Below, piece after piece: positions 1 to 7,470 of a stretch of 17,480 nt of DNA. Both the position numbers and the translations under genes were made by a program. The notes beneath the pieces were generated by a model. The model saw only the letters and a program-made list of their open reading frames with translations, did no database searches and was not told the origin of the DNA. Every line of letters starts with the position of its first letter. The stretch's first letter is position 1. Origin of the DNA: JAISFI01 sp031552335 (GTDB lineage Bacteria > Bacteroidota > Bacteroidia > Bacteroidales > Azobacteroidaceae). The stretch spans positions 1 through 17,480 of the forward strand of contig JAVBMQ010000210.1 of NCBI GenBank assembly GCA_031552335.1, written 5' to 3'.

Positions 1-1098
1 TACCGGATCGATCACATACTGGGGTTCTTCAGAATTTGGGAAATTCCTAAGAGTTCTGTACAAGCTTTGCTTGCTACCTTTAACCCCGCACTTCCACTCC
101 ATATAGAAGAAATACAAAACGCAGGATTCCGTTTTGATAAAGAAAAATATATTCAGGTCCGGATTAACGGATGTTTTTTACCGGAACTTTTTGGTGTTTA
201 TGCACAGGAAGTAAGTGAAAAATACCTGATTCGCTTGTCTTCTCAATATTTCGGATTACATCGGGATTTTGATTCCCAGGTTAAAATCCGGGATTATTTT
301 TCCGGAAAAGATGATTTCAAGAATCAGACAATCAAGCAAGCTTTATATACTTTAGCAAATGAAGTATTATTCATTCCTGACAGTTATCATCCAGACAATT
401 ATCATCCGAGGATAGCAGCAGGTCAAACATTTGCATACAGAGAATTATGCGACACAGACAAGCATGCATTTGATTACATATACTGGGATTATTTTTATCA
501 TCGTCAGAACAATTTCTGGAAAGAGAAAGCTCTCCGGAAATTAACCCCGCTAATTTCCAGTACCAGTATGTTGGTTTGCGGCGAAGATTTAGGCATGATT
601 CCCCATTGCGTCCCGGAAGTAATGGATGAATTACAAATTTTAAGTTTAGAAATAGAACGAATGCCCAAACAACCCCATGTAGAATTTGAACAATTGAAAG
701 AAATCCCATACCGTTCGGTATGTACTACATCCACACATGACATGTCAACCATTCGTGGCTGGTGGGAAGAAAATTTTGAAAAAACACAACGTTACTACAA
801 TCTGACATTGGGACAAACCGGAATTGCGCCCTCCACTTGTTCCGGAGAAATTTGCAGGATGGTCATCAAAAACCATTTAGAAAGTCCTGCAATGTTAGTC
901 ATCCTTCCACTACAAGACTGGATGGGAATTGACGAGAAAATCCGCAGAAAAAATGCTGAAGACGAAAGGATAAACATTCCTTCTAATCCCCGACATTACT
1001 GGGGATACCGGATGCATCTTGAGATTGAAGTTTTATTGCAAAAAAAGAACTGGAACACCACAATCAGAAAAATGATTGTAGATTCAAACAGATTATGA
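1..1098 (+). CDS. malQ: 4-alpha-glucanotransferase (GH77), 3' portion
   Basis: Partial gene whose start lies left of the window; the frame is open from base 1, so a TTG at 67 is internal. The enzyme (amylomaltase, or disproportionating enzyme) transfers alpha-1,4-glucan segments in cytoplasmic maltodextrin and glycogen metabolism. The three GH77 catalytic acids are visible: the nucleophile Asp in YRIDHILGFF (codon 10-12), the acid/base Glu in CGEDLG (codon 583-585), and the third Asp in TSTHDMSTIRGWW (codon 739-741). GH77 enzymes of this phylum are often long with an N-terminal starch-binding domain, but that part would be outside the window. The last 6 bases overlap the stop of the convergent bactofilin gene and no hairpin terminator is seen between them. 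Identity is secure; the missing N-terminus cannot be judged. Confidence 0.95.
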   Translation, partial: YRIDHILGFFRIWEIPKSSVQALLATFNPALPLHIEEIQNAGFRFDKEKYIQVRINGCFLPELFGVYAQEVSEKYLIRLSSQYFGLHRDFDSQVKIRDYFSGKDDFKNQTIKQALYTLANEVLFIPDSYHPDNYHPRIAAGQTFAYRELCDTDKHAFDYIYWDYFYHRQNNFWKEKALRKLTPLISSTSMLVCGEDLGMIPHCVPEVMDELQILSLEIERMPKQPHVEFEQLKEIPYRSVCTTSTHDMSTIRGWWEENFEKTQRYYNLTLGQTGIAPSTCSGEICRMVIKNHLESPAMLVILPLQDWMGIDEKIRRKNAEDERINIPSNPRHYWGYRMHLEIEVLLQKKNWNTTIRKMIVDSNRL

Positions 1099-1461
1099 TT
1101 TCTTTTCCGAAGTTGCTGTAATCATTTTACATGAGCCATTAAAGATAGCGCCAGGTTCGATATCCAATGATTGAACAGTCATCTCACCAACAATTACGGA
1201 TGTCCGTTTCAAGGCTATAACACCATGCACATAAATATCACCTTCTATTTTTCCCATCAACTCTGCATTTTCGCAATTGATATTTCCTTTTACAGCGCCT
1301 TTGGGACCCAATACGATTTTTCCCTTACACTCGATATTTCCCTCCACTACTCCGTCAATTCTCATATCTGCTTCGGAAGAAACATTTCCTCTAACAATGG
1401 TACCTTGAGACAAGGCATTATGCATGATCCCTTGAGAAGGGCTCTCTTTTGATTTCAACAT
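1093..1461 (-). CDS. bactofilin (polymer-forming cytoskeletal protein)
   Basis: A 122-residue protein of the bactofilin (DUF583) family. Such proteins polymerise without nucleotide into filaments at the inner membrane and help place cell-wall or envelope machinery. What is seen is a short polar N-terminus followed by a beta-helix-like core with glycine/hydrophobic periodicity (residues about 20-112: RGNVSSEADMRIDGVVEGNI, then GKIVLGPKGAVKGNI and VIVGEMTVQSLDIEPGAIF), and a short charged tail. Length is usual for the family. The ATG at 1461-1459 is preceded by an A/T-rich leader and a good promoter at 1520-1492. It stands alone, converging on malQ. The particular cellular role (shape, polarity or wall synthesis) cannot be deduced from context. 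Confidence 0.9.
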   Translation of the reverse strand: MLKSKESPSQGIMHNALSQGTIVRGNVSSEADMRIDGVVEGNIECKGKIVLGPKGAVKGNINCENAELMGKIEGDIYVHGVIALKRTSVIVGEMTVQSLDIEPGAIFNGSCKMITATSEKKS

Positions 1462-1491
1462 ATAGGGTTAAGTTTTATTTTGTTTATCCTG

Positions 1492-1520
1492 CAAACTTAC
1501 ATAAATAATTTGAGAAACAA
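1492..1520 (-). promoter_or_regulatory. promoter of the bactofilin gene
   Basis: On the minus strand the -7 element TAAGTTTG (1499-1492) fits TAnnTTTG exactly, with TTG (1520-1518) 18 bases upstream as the -33 element. It sits about 30 bases before the bactofilin start. This is the usual Bacteroidetes primary sigma pattern; no experiment supports it here. Confidence 0.6.
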
Positions 1521-1577
1521 GTCTGTGCATATTCAAAATTTATGCATCTTTGTATTTTAATATATCAGACCATACAA

Positions 1578-1931
1578 ATGCAAACTTTGATAGAATTAAA
1601 CGGATTAGAATTTTATGCTTATCATGGGGTAAGCGAACAGGAAAAAAAGGTAGGAAATACATTCTTCGTTGATATCAGCATGGAAGCAAATATTTTCCAG
1701 GCGGTACTTTCCGATAACATCAAAGACACAGTAAGCTATGCTGATGTATATGCTGTGGTAAAAGAAGAAATGGAAATTCCGTCGAATCTACTGGAACATG
1801 TGGCTGGAAGAATTATTCATTCTATCCGGCAACATTTTCCTAAAGTAAAAAGAATTACAGTAGCTATAGCTAAAAGAAATCCTCCATTCGGAGGCGCTGT
1901 GAAAAATGCAAGAGTTATTCTTTCAACATAA
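1578..1931 (+). CDS. folB: dihydroneopterin aldolase
   Basis: Converts 7,8-dihydroneopterin to 6-hydroxymethyl-7,8-dihydropterin and glycolaldehyde in folate synthesis; cytoplasmic, an octamer in known members. The 117-residue protein starts MQTLIELNGLEFYAYHGV and shows the family landmarks: YHGVSEQEK with the substrate-binding Glu near residue 22, the conserved Tyr in TVSYADVY, and the catalytic Lys in IAKRNPPFGG near the C-terminus. The ATG at 1578 is chosen over an in-frame ATG at 1542: the upstream one adds 12 residues absent from the family and lies in a stretch that includes a possible -7 element (CATCTTTG, 1545-1552, one mismatch; no good -33 found). The 3' end overlaps the stop of the convergent glycosyltransferase gene by 17 bases. 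Confidence 0.93.
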   Translation: MQTLIELNGLEFYAYHGVSEQEKKVGNTFFVDISMEANIFQAVLSDNIKDTVSYADVYAVVKEEMEIPSNLLEHVAGRIIHSIRQHFPKVKRITVAIAKRNPPFGGAVKNARVILST

Positions 1932-2946
1932 ATAGCCTGGAATAAGTTTTTTTCCGCTTCATATGATAATTCCAGAGGACAGAACCCTGATATATCTGAT
2001 CAGGCTCTTTTTCTAAAGCTGCACTTTGAATGCTCTCCCGCACAGGTTTGTATGAAGGTTTAAGTTTTGCAAAGGCATTCCGCGCCCTGACTATTGCATA
2101 AGCATCTGCCCGATGTCCTTTCATAAAGAACATCCATGCGGCTAAATAATCTAAAAAGTACCGTACAAATAATACTTTTTTCAATCTTCTCTCCGGAACA
2201 TTTTTATATATCAATAATAAATTATTTCGAAAATTAAAGAATGTTTTCTGTGGATTTTCCACAGCTAAGGTAGCTCCGCCTACATGATATACCACTGATT
2301 CTGGTATGCACACGATTTTTTTACCATAAAGATTCAGTCGCCAACACAAATCAATTTCTTCCTGATGAGCAAAAAAACCGGCATCCAGTCCGCCGGCATC
2401 TTTATAGGACTGCAAACGAATAAGCATACAAGCACCACTGGCCCAAAGAACCGGAGTAACCGTATCATATTGGTGAATATCCTTTTCTATGGTATTAAAA
2501 ATCCTTCCCCGACAAAACGGGTAAGCATATTTATCAAGGAAACCTCCGGAAGCTCCGGCATATTCAAAATATTCTTTTTCCCTATAAGACAGAATCTTAG
2601 GTTGAGCAGCAACTACTTGTTCATTCTGATCCAGATAAGCAAGCATATTTCCAAGCCATCCGGCAGTCACTTCCACATCCGAATTCAACAAAACAACATA
2701 TGGATATTCCAATCCGGCCAAAGCACGGTTATACCCCTCCGCAAATCCATAATTTTTCTCCAATGCAATCACTGAAAGCTGAGGATAATCGGATTTTAAA
2801 AAATCGAGCGAATCGTCCGTAGAAGCATTGTCTGCAATGATACAATCGGCCAATTCCACTGGTGTATTTTTCAGTAAAACAGGAAGAAACTGTTCCAGGA
2901 GCTTTCTCCCGTTCCAATTCAAAATTACAACAGCTACTTTTTTCAT
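1915..2946 (-). CDS. family 2 glycosyltransferase (rhamnosyltransferase-like)
   Basis: A 343-residue GT-A fold enzyme that probably adds a sugar from a nucleotide donor to a lipid-linked or cell-surface glycan on the cytoplasmic side of the membrane. Visible: VVILNWNG at residues 6-13, the nucleotide-binding ADNASTDDS (38-46), the NSDVE motif standing in for DXD (88-92), a GG(x)D-type segment AGGLDAGFFAHQEEIDLCW whose EEID is at 196-199, and YHVGGAT (220-226). This layout is typical of GT2 rhamnosyltransferase-like proteins, but donor and acceptor cannot be read from sequence. No membrane segment is obvious, though the C-terminal 100 residues are basic and aromatic and may associate with the membrane. 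Its start overlaps the acyltransferase stop by 4 bases (ATGA type), so it is the last gene of the mtaB operon and probably translationally coupled. Confidence 0.9.
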   Translation of the reverse strand: MKKVAVVILNWNGRKLLEQFLPVLLKNTPVELADCIIADNASTDDSLDFLKSDYPQLSVIALEKNYGFAEGYNRALAGLEYPYVVLLNSDVEVTAGWLGNMLAYLDQNEQVVAAQPKILSYREKEYFEYAGASGGFLDKYAYPFCRGRIFNTIEKDIHQYDTVTPVLWASGACMLIRLQSYKDAGGLDAGFFAHQEEIDLCWRLNLYGKKIVCIPESVVYHVGGATLAVENPQKTFFNFRNNLLLIYKNVPERRLKKVLFVRYFLDYLAAWMFFMKGHRADAYAIVRARNAFAKLKPSYKPVRESIQSAALEKEPDQIYQGSVLWNYHMKRKKTYSRLFMLKE

Positions 2947-3821
2947 CCCCTTGTATATTTCCAGCGATTATGACTCCACAACCAATAAGCAGGATTTCTC
3001 TGAATTGTTTTTTCCATCAAACGGATATACTTTTCGGTAATTTCAAAATCTTCGGTTGCTTTGGGATTATCTGACAACAAAACACATTCTGCTTCATAAT
3101 AGCCCCTTTTTATCCGGGTAATATCTAAATAGAAAACATAATAACCGGTTTGCTTGGCAATACGCTCTACTCCTGTATAAATCGGAGTATCCTGATGGAA
3201 AAAAGAAGACCAATAATAAATATTTCTTGGTGAAGGCGTCTGGTCTGACATAAAACCTATCAGTGATTTTATTCCTGCCTTGCGCATTTTTATAATTTCT
3301 CTCAATGTACTTTCTTTCGGAATGCCCAACGTTCCAAATCGTTTCCTGAGAGTAAGAAAAAGTTTATCAAAAACAGAGTTACGCAACGGACGATATATCT
3401 GGGCTAAAGAAATAGAAGAATCTGTCCACAAAGCAATAGAAGGAACCCATTCCCAATTCCCGAAATGTCCGAGATACATCATTCCAGAATTACCATCCTG
3501 CATCATGGTATTTACCATCTCCATATTCTTGAACTTCATCCGCCGAAGCATTTCTTTTTCGGAAATATGCAATAATTTTACAGTTTCAAACCAATAATCA
3601 CAAAGATTCCGGTAAAAGGCTTTTTCAATCCTGACAATCTCCTTTTTTGATTTTTCAGGGAAGGCATTTTCCAGGTTCTTGCGGACAACCGTCCTCCGGT
3701 AACGAGCAATATAATACACCACAGGGAAAAGGATGTCGGAAAATACATATAACACCGGCAAAGGGAGTATTGCATGACAATACATCCATGAATAGATTAT
3801 GAGATATAGTAGTTTATCCAT
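2943..3821 (-). CDS. LpxL/HtrB-family acyltransferase
   Basis: A 292-residue member of the lipid A late acyltransferase family, which transfers a fatty acyl chain from acyl-ACP to a (lipo)glycolipid such as the lipid A precursor at the inner membrane. The N-terminus (about residues 4-38) is hydrophobic and would anchor the protein. The catalytic H(X)4E motif is seen as HFGNWE (residues 119-124), followed by the family's later blocks QIYRPLRN and FMSDQTPSPRN. Length is usual for the family. It sits between mtaB (8-base overlap with its 3' end) and the glycosyltransferase gene (4-base overlap), so all three are made from one transcript. Whether it acylates lipid A or another envelope lipid, such as an aminolipid or O-antigen carrier, cannot be decided from sequence. 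Confidence 0.9.
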   Translation of the reverse strand: MDKLLYLIIYSWMYCHAILPLPVLYVFSDILFPVVYYIARYRRTVVRKNLENAFPEKSKKEIVRIEKAFYRNLCDYWFETVKLLHISEKEMLRRMKFKNMEMVNTMMQDGNSGMMYLGHFGNWEWVPSIALWTDSSISLAQIYRPLRNSVFDKLFLTLRKRFGTLGIPKESTLREIIKMRKAGIKSLIGFMSDQTPSPRNIYYWSSFFHQDTPIYTGVERIAKQTGYYVFYLDITRIKRGYYEAECVLLSDNPKATEDFEITEKYIRLMEKTIQRNPAYWLWSHNRWKYTRG

Positions 3822-5139
3822 TGAATTTTATAGTAACAGCTGATTTATCATCATTCAATTTTTCCAAAAACACAGGAACTACCTTATTAACCAAAGATTT
3901 ATCATAGGGAGCTTCCACTTTGACATAATTTTCGGTAAATCCGAACATTTTTCCATTTTTCCTGCTATGCTCAAAAAGAGCATAATGACAGGTTCCTATT
4001 TGAGAAGCATAAAAACTTTCCACCTTTTGTGTTGAGATTTGTAATAAACGGCAACTTCTCTCATGTTTTATTTTCGGTTCCACCACATAATCAATTTTCA
4101 AAGCCTGTGTACCCGGTCGTTCGGAATATGTAAACACATGTAACTGGGAAATATTCATTTCTTTAATAAAAGCTTCTGTCCGGTCAAAATATTCGTCAGT
4201 TTCCCCACGAACACCAACAATCACATCCACTCCTATAAATGCATCAGGCATCAATTCTTTTATTCTGGCGATACGTGCGGCAAAAAGAGATGTATCGTAT
4301 TTTCTTTTCATCAAATGCAACACCTCATCACATCCGGATTGTAATGGAATGTGAAAATGAGGAGCAATTTTCCGGGAACGAGCCACAAACTTCAGGATTT
4401 CATCGGTCAACAAATTCGGTTCAATGGAAGATATCCGGAAACGTTCGATGCCTTCCACTTTTTCAAGCGCCTGCAACAAATCAAAGAAACTTTCTCCGGT
4501 GGTTCGTCCAAAATCCCCAATATTCACACCGGTAAGTACTATTTCCTTTCCCCCTTCTCGGGCAACTTCTTTTGCTTGTTGCACCAGATAATCCACAGAA
4601 GCATTCCGGCTATTTCCTCTTGCAAATGGGATTGTACAATAAGTACAATAATAATTACAGCCATCCTGTACCTTCAGAAAATAGCGGGTCCTGTCACCTT
4701 TTGAACACGAAGGTATAAAAGATTGAATCTCTTTTACAGGAGATACAGCAATTTGTTTCCCTGATTGTTTTTCCGCAAGCAAGTGATCCAGATAAAGAGG
4801 AATATCCATCTTTTGCTCAGCCCCTAATACAAGATCAACTCCCTCGATCTGAGAAACTTCTTCCGGTTTCAACTGAGCATAACAACCTGTCACTACCACT
4901 GAAGCATCCGGGTGTTGGCGGGCAATCTTCCGGATTGCCTGACGGCATTTTTTATCTGCCAGCTCTGTCACCGAGCAAGTATTGATCACACATATATCTG
5001 CTGTTTCCCCCGGATAAACCTTCCTGATCCCTCTTTCCTGCAACAATTTTCCCAAAGTAGATGTTTCTGCAAAATTGAGTTTACATCCTAATGTAAAATA
5101 TGCCGCCTTTTTATTTTCAAATATTCCTGTATCTATCAT
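3814..5139 (-). CDS. mtaB: tRNA N6-threonylcarbamoyladenosine (t6A37) methylthiotransferase
   Basis: A radical-SAM enzyme that converts t6A to ms2t6A at position 37 of ANN-decoding tRNAs, using two iron-sulfur clusters. The 441-residue protein has the three-domain layout of the family. An N-terminal methylthiotransferase domain has cluster-binding Cys19 (TLGCKLN), Cys55 (INTCSVTE) and Cys86 (VTGCYAQ). A radical-SAM domain carries the CxxxCxxC motif in DGCNYYCTYCTIPFARG (Cys161, 165, 168). A C-terminal TRAM-like region lies at about residues 375-440. The spacing and the TLGCKLN start separate it from MiaB and RimO and fit MtaB. It is the first gene of a three-gene operon with envelope genes. 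The start at 5139 has a leader of about 100 bases to the predicted promoter, holding a perfect inverted repeat (5166-5194). Confidence 0.92.
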   Translation of the reverse strand: MIDTGIFENKKAAYFTLGCKLNFAETSTLGKLLQERGIRKVYPGETADICVINTCSVTELADKKCRQAIRKIARQHPDASVVVTGCYAQLKPEEVSQIEGVDLVLGAEQKMDIPLYLDHLLAEKQSGKQIAVSPVKEIQSFIPSCSKGDRTRYFLKVQDGCNYYCTYCTIPFARGNSRNASVDYLVQQAKEVAREGGKEIVLTGVNIGDFGRTTGESFFDLLQALEKVEGIERFRISSIEPNLLTDEILKFVARSRKIAPHFHIPLQSGCDEVLHLMKRKYDTSLFAARIARIKELMPDAFIGVDVIVGVRGETDEYFDRTEAFIKEMNISQLHVFTYSERPGTQALKIDYVVEPKIKHERSCRLLQISTQKVESFYASQIGTCHYALFEHSRKNGKMFGFTENYVKVEAPYDKSLVNKVVPVFLEKLNDDKSAVTIKFNG

Positions 5140-5165
5140 ATAGATATTTGTGAGAATCCTCTATT

Positions 5166-5194
5166 TGTAAACATCATTTAATAAAATGTTTACA
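5166..5194. repeat. 9-bp perfect inverted repeat in the mtaB leader
   Basis: TGTAAACAT (5166-5174) and ATGTTTACA (5186-5194) are exact reverse complements separated by 11 bases. The element lies between the predicted mtaB promoter (-7 at 5251-5244) and the mtaB start codon, 26 bases upstream of the ATG. It could be an operator for a dimeric regulator or a leader hairpin. It has no U-run in the mtaB direction, so it is not a normal terminator. Confidence 0.6.
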
Positions 5195-5243
5195 CAGATT
5201 CTTAAAACCATAATTCTTTTTATTTTTCCGTTTATTTTTCGCA

Positions 5244-5274
5244 CAAAGTTATCATAATTTGGCAAATCTCGCAA
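5244..5274 (-). promoter_or_regulatory. promoter of the mtaB operon
   Basis: Minus strand: TTG at 5274-5272, a 20-base spacer, then TAACTTTG at 5251-5244, an exact TAnnTTTG -7 element. It interleaves with the plus-strand promoter of the acyl-CoA synthetase gene, whose -33 element lies inside its spacer. Confidence 0.65.
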
Positions 5275-5289
5275 TTGTTTGTACTTTTG
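5258..5289 (+). promoter_or_regulatory. promoter of the acyl-CoA synthetase gene
   Basis: TTTG at 5258-5261, a 20-base spacer, then TACTTTTG at 5282-5289: an exact match to the Bacteroidetes -33/-7 consensus. It predicts a leader of roughly 20 bases before the ATG at 5315, which also argues against the TTG at 5306 as start. Confidence 0.7.
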
Positions 5290-5314
5290 CACACTAATCT
5301 AAATTTTGTGCAAC

Positions 5315-6976
5315 ATGATACAGGAAAATTTTATCAAGTTATATGAGCATAGTTTCAAAGAACATTGGGATATGCCTGCATTATCGGATTATGGAGAAAC
5401 TACTACATTGAAATATGGAGATATTGCCAAAGAAATCGAACGTATTCATATATTATTTGAAGAATGTAAAATCCGCAGAGGAGATAAAATCTCTGTGATT
5501 GGAAAAAATACCAGCAAATGGTGTATTACATACCTTGCAACTGTCACTTACGGCGCCATCATTGTCCCTATCCTTCAGGATTTTAATCCGAACGATGTAC
5601 ATCATATCATCAATCACTCCGAATCTGTTTTTCTATTTGTATCCGATCATATCTGGGAAAATCTGGAAGAAGAAAAAATAGATGAAGTAAGAGGCGTGAT
5701 CTCTCTCAATGACATGCGATGTCTGCACCAGAAAGACGGTGAAACCATCAATAAAATACTTAAAAATATAGATCATCTTTTCGAGAAAAAATATCCGAAA
5801 GGATTTACCCGGGAAAATGTCAAATATACAGACCTTGCCAACGACAAAGTGGTTGCACTGAATTACACTTCAGGAACCACCGGTTTCAGCAAAGCAGTAA
5901 TGACTACCGGAAATAATTTAGCGGGGAATATAACCTTTGTAGGCAGAAACAACATCCTTAATAAAGGAGAAAAAACACTTTCTTTTTTGCCACTTGCCCA
6001 TGCCTATGGTTGTGCCTTTGAGTTTCTTTATGCACTAAGCGCCGGATGCCATACTACTCTTTTAGGGAAAACGCCGTCTCCCAAAATATTATTGAAAGCT
6101 TTTGAAGAAGTAAAACCAAATATCGTTATTACCGTTCCCCTGATCATTGAAAAGATTTACAAAAAGATGATCCTGCCTCAACTTGGCAAACGTTCTATGC
6201 GTTGGGCTCTTAATATTCCCATTTTAGATGCACAAATTTACACCCAAATCAGAAAGCGTTTGATTGATGCTTTCGGGGGGCGGTTCACACAAGTTATCAT
6301 AGGGGGAGCTCCTTTAAACAAGGAAGTAGAAGATTTTTTAATAAAAATTAAATTTCCTTTCACGATAGGTTATGGGATGACAGAATGTGCTCCTTTAATC
6401 AGCTATGCCCGCTACTGTGACTTTATACCATCTTCCTGCGGAAAAATCTTAGACATCATGGAAATACGGATTGACTCGGAAGATCCATATAATATAGTAG
6501 GAGAAATTCAGGTCCGCGGAGAGAATGTAATGGCCGGATATTACAAAAATGCAGAAGCCACCCAAGCCACATTCACAGAAGACGGATGGTTGAAAACAGG
6601 AGACTTAGGTACCATCGATAACAACAACAATGTATTTATTCGCGGACGGTCTAAGAGTATGATATTAGGAGCCAACGGACAAAACATTTATCCTGAAGAA
6701 ATTGAAGCCAAGCTAAATAATCTTCCTTTTGTGATGGAAAGTCTGGTTCTGGAAAAAAACGGCAAACTGACAGCACTGGTATATCCTGATTACGAAGCCG
6801 TGGATGGAACTGGAGTGGATCATAAAGATTTGAATATGATTATGGAAGAAAACAGGAAAGCACTAAACCAAACTGTCGCCCCATATGAGTCGATTACAAA
6901 CATTCAACTCTATCCGACTGAGTTCGAAAAAACTCCTAAAAAAAGTATTAAAAGATATTTATACAGTGAAATTTGA
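5315..6976 (+). CDS. long-chain acyl-CoA synthetase (AMP-binding, ANL superfamily)
   Basis: Activates a carboxylic acid, most likely a fatty acid, through an acyl-AMP intermediate and transfers it to CoA. The 553-residue protein has the ANL core motifs: phosphate loop YTSGTTGFSKA (184 onward), FLPLAHAYG (224-232), the A5 motif GYGMTECAP (352-360), TGDLG (428-432), the hinge region RGRSKSMIL (443-451) followed by the G(x)NIYPEEIE block (455-463), and the C-terminal catalytic Lys region PKKSIKRYLY (541-550; Lys546 the likely candidate). It lacks a transmembrane anchor. The ATG at 5315 is preferred to a TTG at 5306, which adds only three residues. It is monocistronic with its own promoter. Chain-length preference, or use of an aryl acid instead, cannot be read from the motifs; fatty acid is the best guess from overall family resemblance. 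Confidence 0.88.
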   Translation: MIQENFIKLYEHSFKEHWDMPALSDYGETTTLKYGDIAKEIERIHILFEECKIRRGDKISVIGKNTSKWCITYLATVTYGAIIVPILQDFNPNDVHHIINHSESVFLFVSDHIWENLEEEKIDEVRGVISLNDMRCLHQKDGETINKILKNIDHLFEKKYPKGFTRENVKYTDLANDKVVALNYTSGTTGFSKAVMTTGNNLAGNITFVGRNNILNKGEKTLSFLPLAHAYGCAFEFLYALSAGCHTTLLGKTPSPKILLKAFEEVKPNIVITVPLIIEKIYKKMILPQLGKRSMRWALNIPILDAQIYTQIRKRLIDAFGGRFTQVIIGGAPLNKEVEDFLIKIKFPFTIGYGMTECAPLISYARYCDFIPSSCGKILDIMEIRIDSEDPYNIVGEIQVRGENVMAGYYKNAEATQATFTEDGWLKTGDLGTIDNNNNVFIRGRSKSMILGANGQNIYPEEIEAKLNNLPFVMESLVLEKNGKLTALVYPDYEAVDGTGVDHKDLNMIMEENRKALNQTVAPYESITNIQLYPTEFEKTPKKSIKRYLYSEI

Positions 6977-7004
6977 GGTTTCAAAAAAATTTTTTCTAAA
7001 AAAC

Positions 7005-7036
7005 TTGTAATACATGAAAAAAATAATGTAACTTTG
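7005..7036 (+). promoter_or_regulatory. promoter of the small lipoprotein gene
   Basis: TTG at 7005-7007, a 21-base spacer, then TAACTTTG at 7029-7036 (exact TAnnTTTG). It leaves a leader of about 50 bases to the ATG at 7096. The upstream flank is strongly A/T-rich. Confidence 0.65.
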
Positions 7037-7095
7037 CATCGTCAAAATCAAATGACATCAAAAACAAATTTATTACCGTTTTAATTCGTAAGAAA

Positions 7096-7302
7096 ATGAA
7101 AAAGTTAGTATTATTTTTCGCTGTAGCAACAGCTATTTCTTTCGCTGCTTGCTCAAATGCAAACAAAACAGAAGAAGCACAACCAGAAGCTGAAGCTACT
7201 CAAATCGAAGAACCTGTTGCTCCTATCGTAGAAGAAGCTACTCCAGACTCTTTGGCTACTGAAACTCCGGCTGAAACTCCGGCTGAAACTCCAGCTCAAT
7301 AA
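7096..7302 (+). CDS. small acidic, Pro/Thr/Glu-rich lipoprotein, function unknown
   Basis: A 68-residue protein with a typical lipoprotein signal peptide: MKK, a hydrophobic stretch, then the lipobox FAAC with the modified Cys at residue 19. The mature part of about 50 residues is low complexity, with many Glu, Ala, Pro and Thr, ending in three ETPA units. The DNA under these is a 12-base tandem repeat (7261-7296, the third copy with one change). Acidic residues do not sit directly after the Cys, so a surface-export signal of the Bacteroidetes type is not clear; periplasmic face of a membrane is the safe guess. A good promoter and a strong terminator show it is an independent, probably well-expressed unit. 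I do not recognise a functional family. Confidence 0.8.
   Translation: MKKLVLFFAVATAISFAACSNANKTEEAQPEAEATQIEEPVAPIVEEATPDSLATETPAETPAETPAQ
7261..7296 (+). repeat. three tandem 12-bp units encoding ETPA
   Basis: GAAACTCCGGCT at 7261-7272 and 7273-7284, then GAAACTCCAGCT at 7285-7296, at the extreme 3' end of the lipoprotein gene. The unit is a multiple of three, so copy changes by slippage would lengthen or shorten the tail without breaking the frame. Confidence 0.9.
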
Positions 7303-7331
7303 TTAGGCTTACAGTCGAAAAAAGAGAAAAA

Positions 7332-7370
7332 AAACCGTTTCGGAAATTTCCGGAACGGTTTCTTTTTTTT
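7332..7370. terminator. bidirectional intrinsic terminator
   Basis: Stem AAACCGTTTCGGA / TCCGGAACGGTTT (7332-7344 with 7349-7361; one G-U wobble) with a four-base loop, followed by a run of eight T. An A-run lies on the left side (7321-7334), giving a U-tract in the other direction too. It can therefore end both the lipoprotein transcript and the minus-strand argS/GNAT transcript, whose last stop is at 7471. The 100 bases between 7371 and 7470 show no gene or other signal. Confidence 0.85.
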
Positions 7371-7470
7371 ACACCTTTTCTGTCGGGGACATGATGCATA
7401 CATCTATTCTTCACTATTATCGGAAACGATCAGGGAATGGTCATTTATGACGGAGACGGGGATAATTGCT

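Noticed and set aside
371..977. Minus-strand open frames within malQ
   Set aside because: Shadows of the GH77 gene with low-quality, unrecognisable translations.
1542..1577. Upstream ATG extending FolB by 12 residues
   Set aside because: The extension is not family-like and the stretch contains a possible -7 element; MQTLIELNGLEFYAYHG from 1578 is the usual FolB start.
5306..5314. TTG start for the acyl-CoA synthetase
   Set aside because: It adds only MCN before a proper ATG and lies about 17 bases from the -7 element, very near the expected transcription start.
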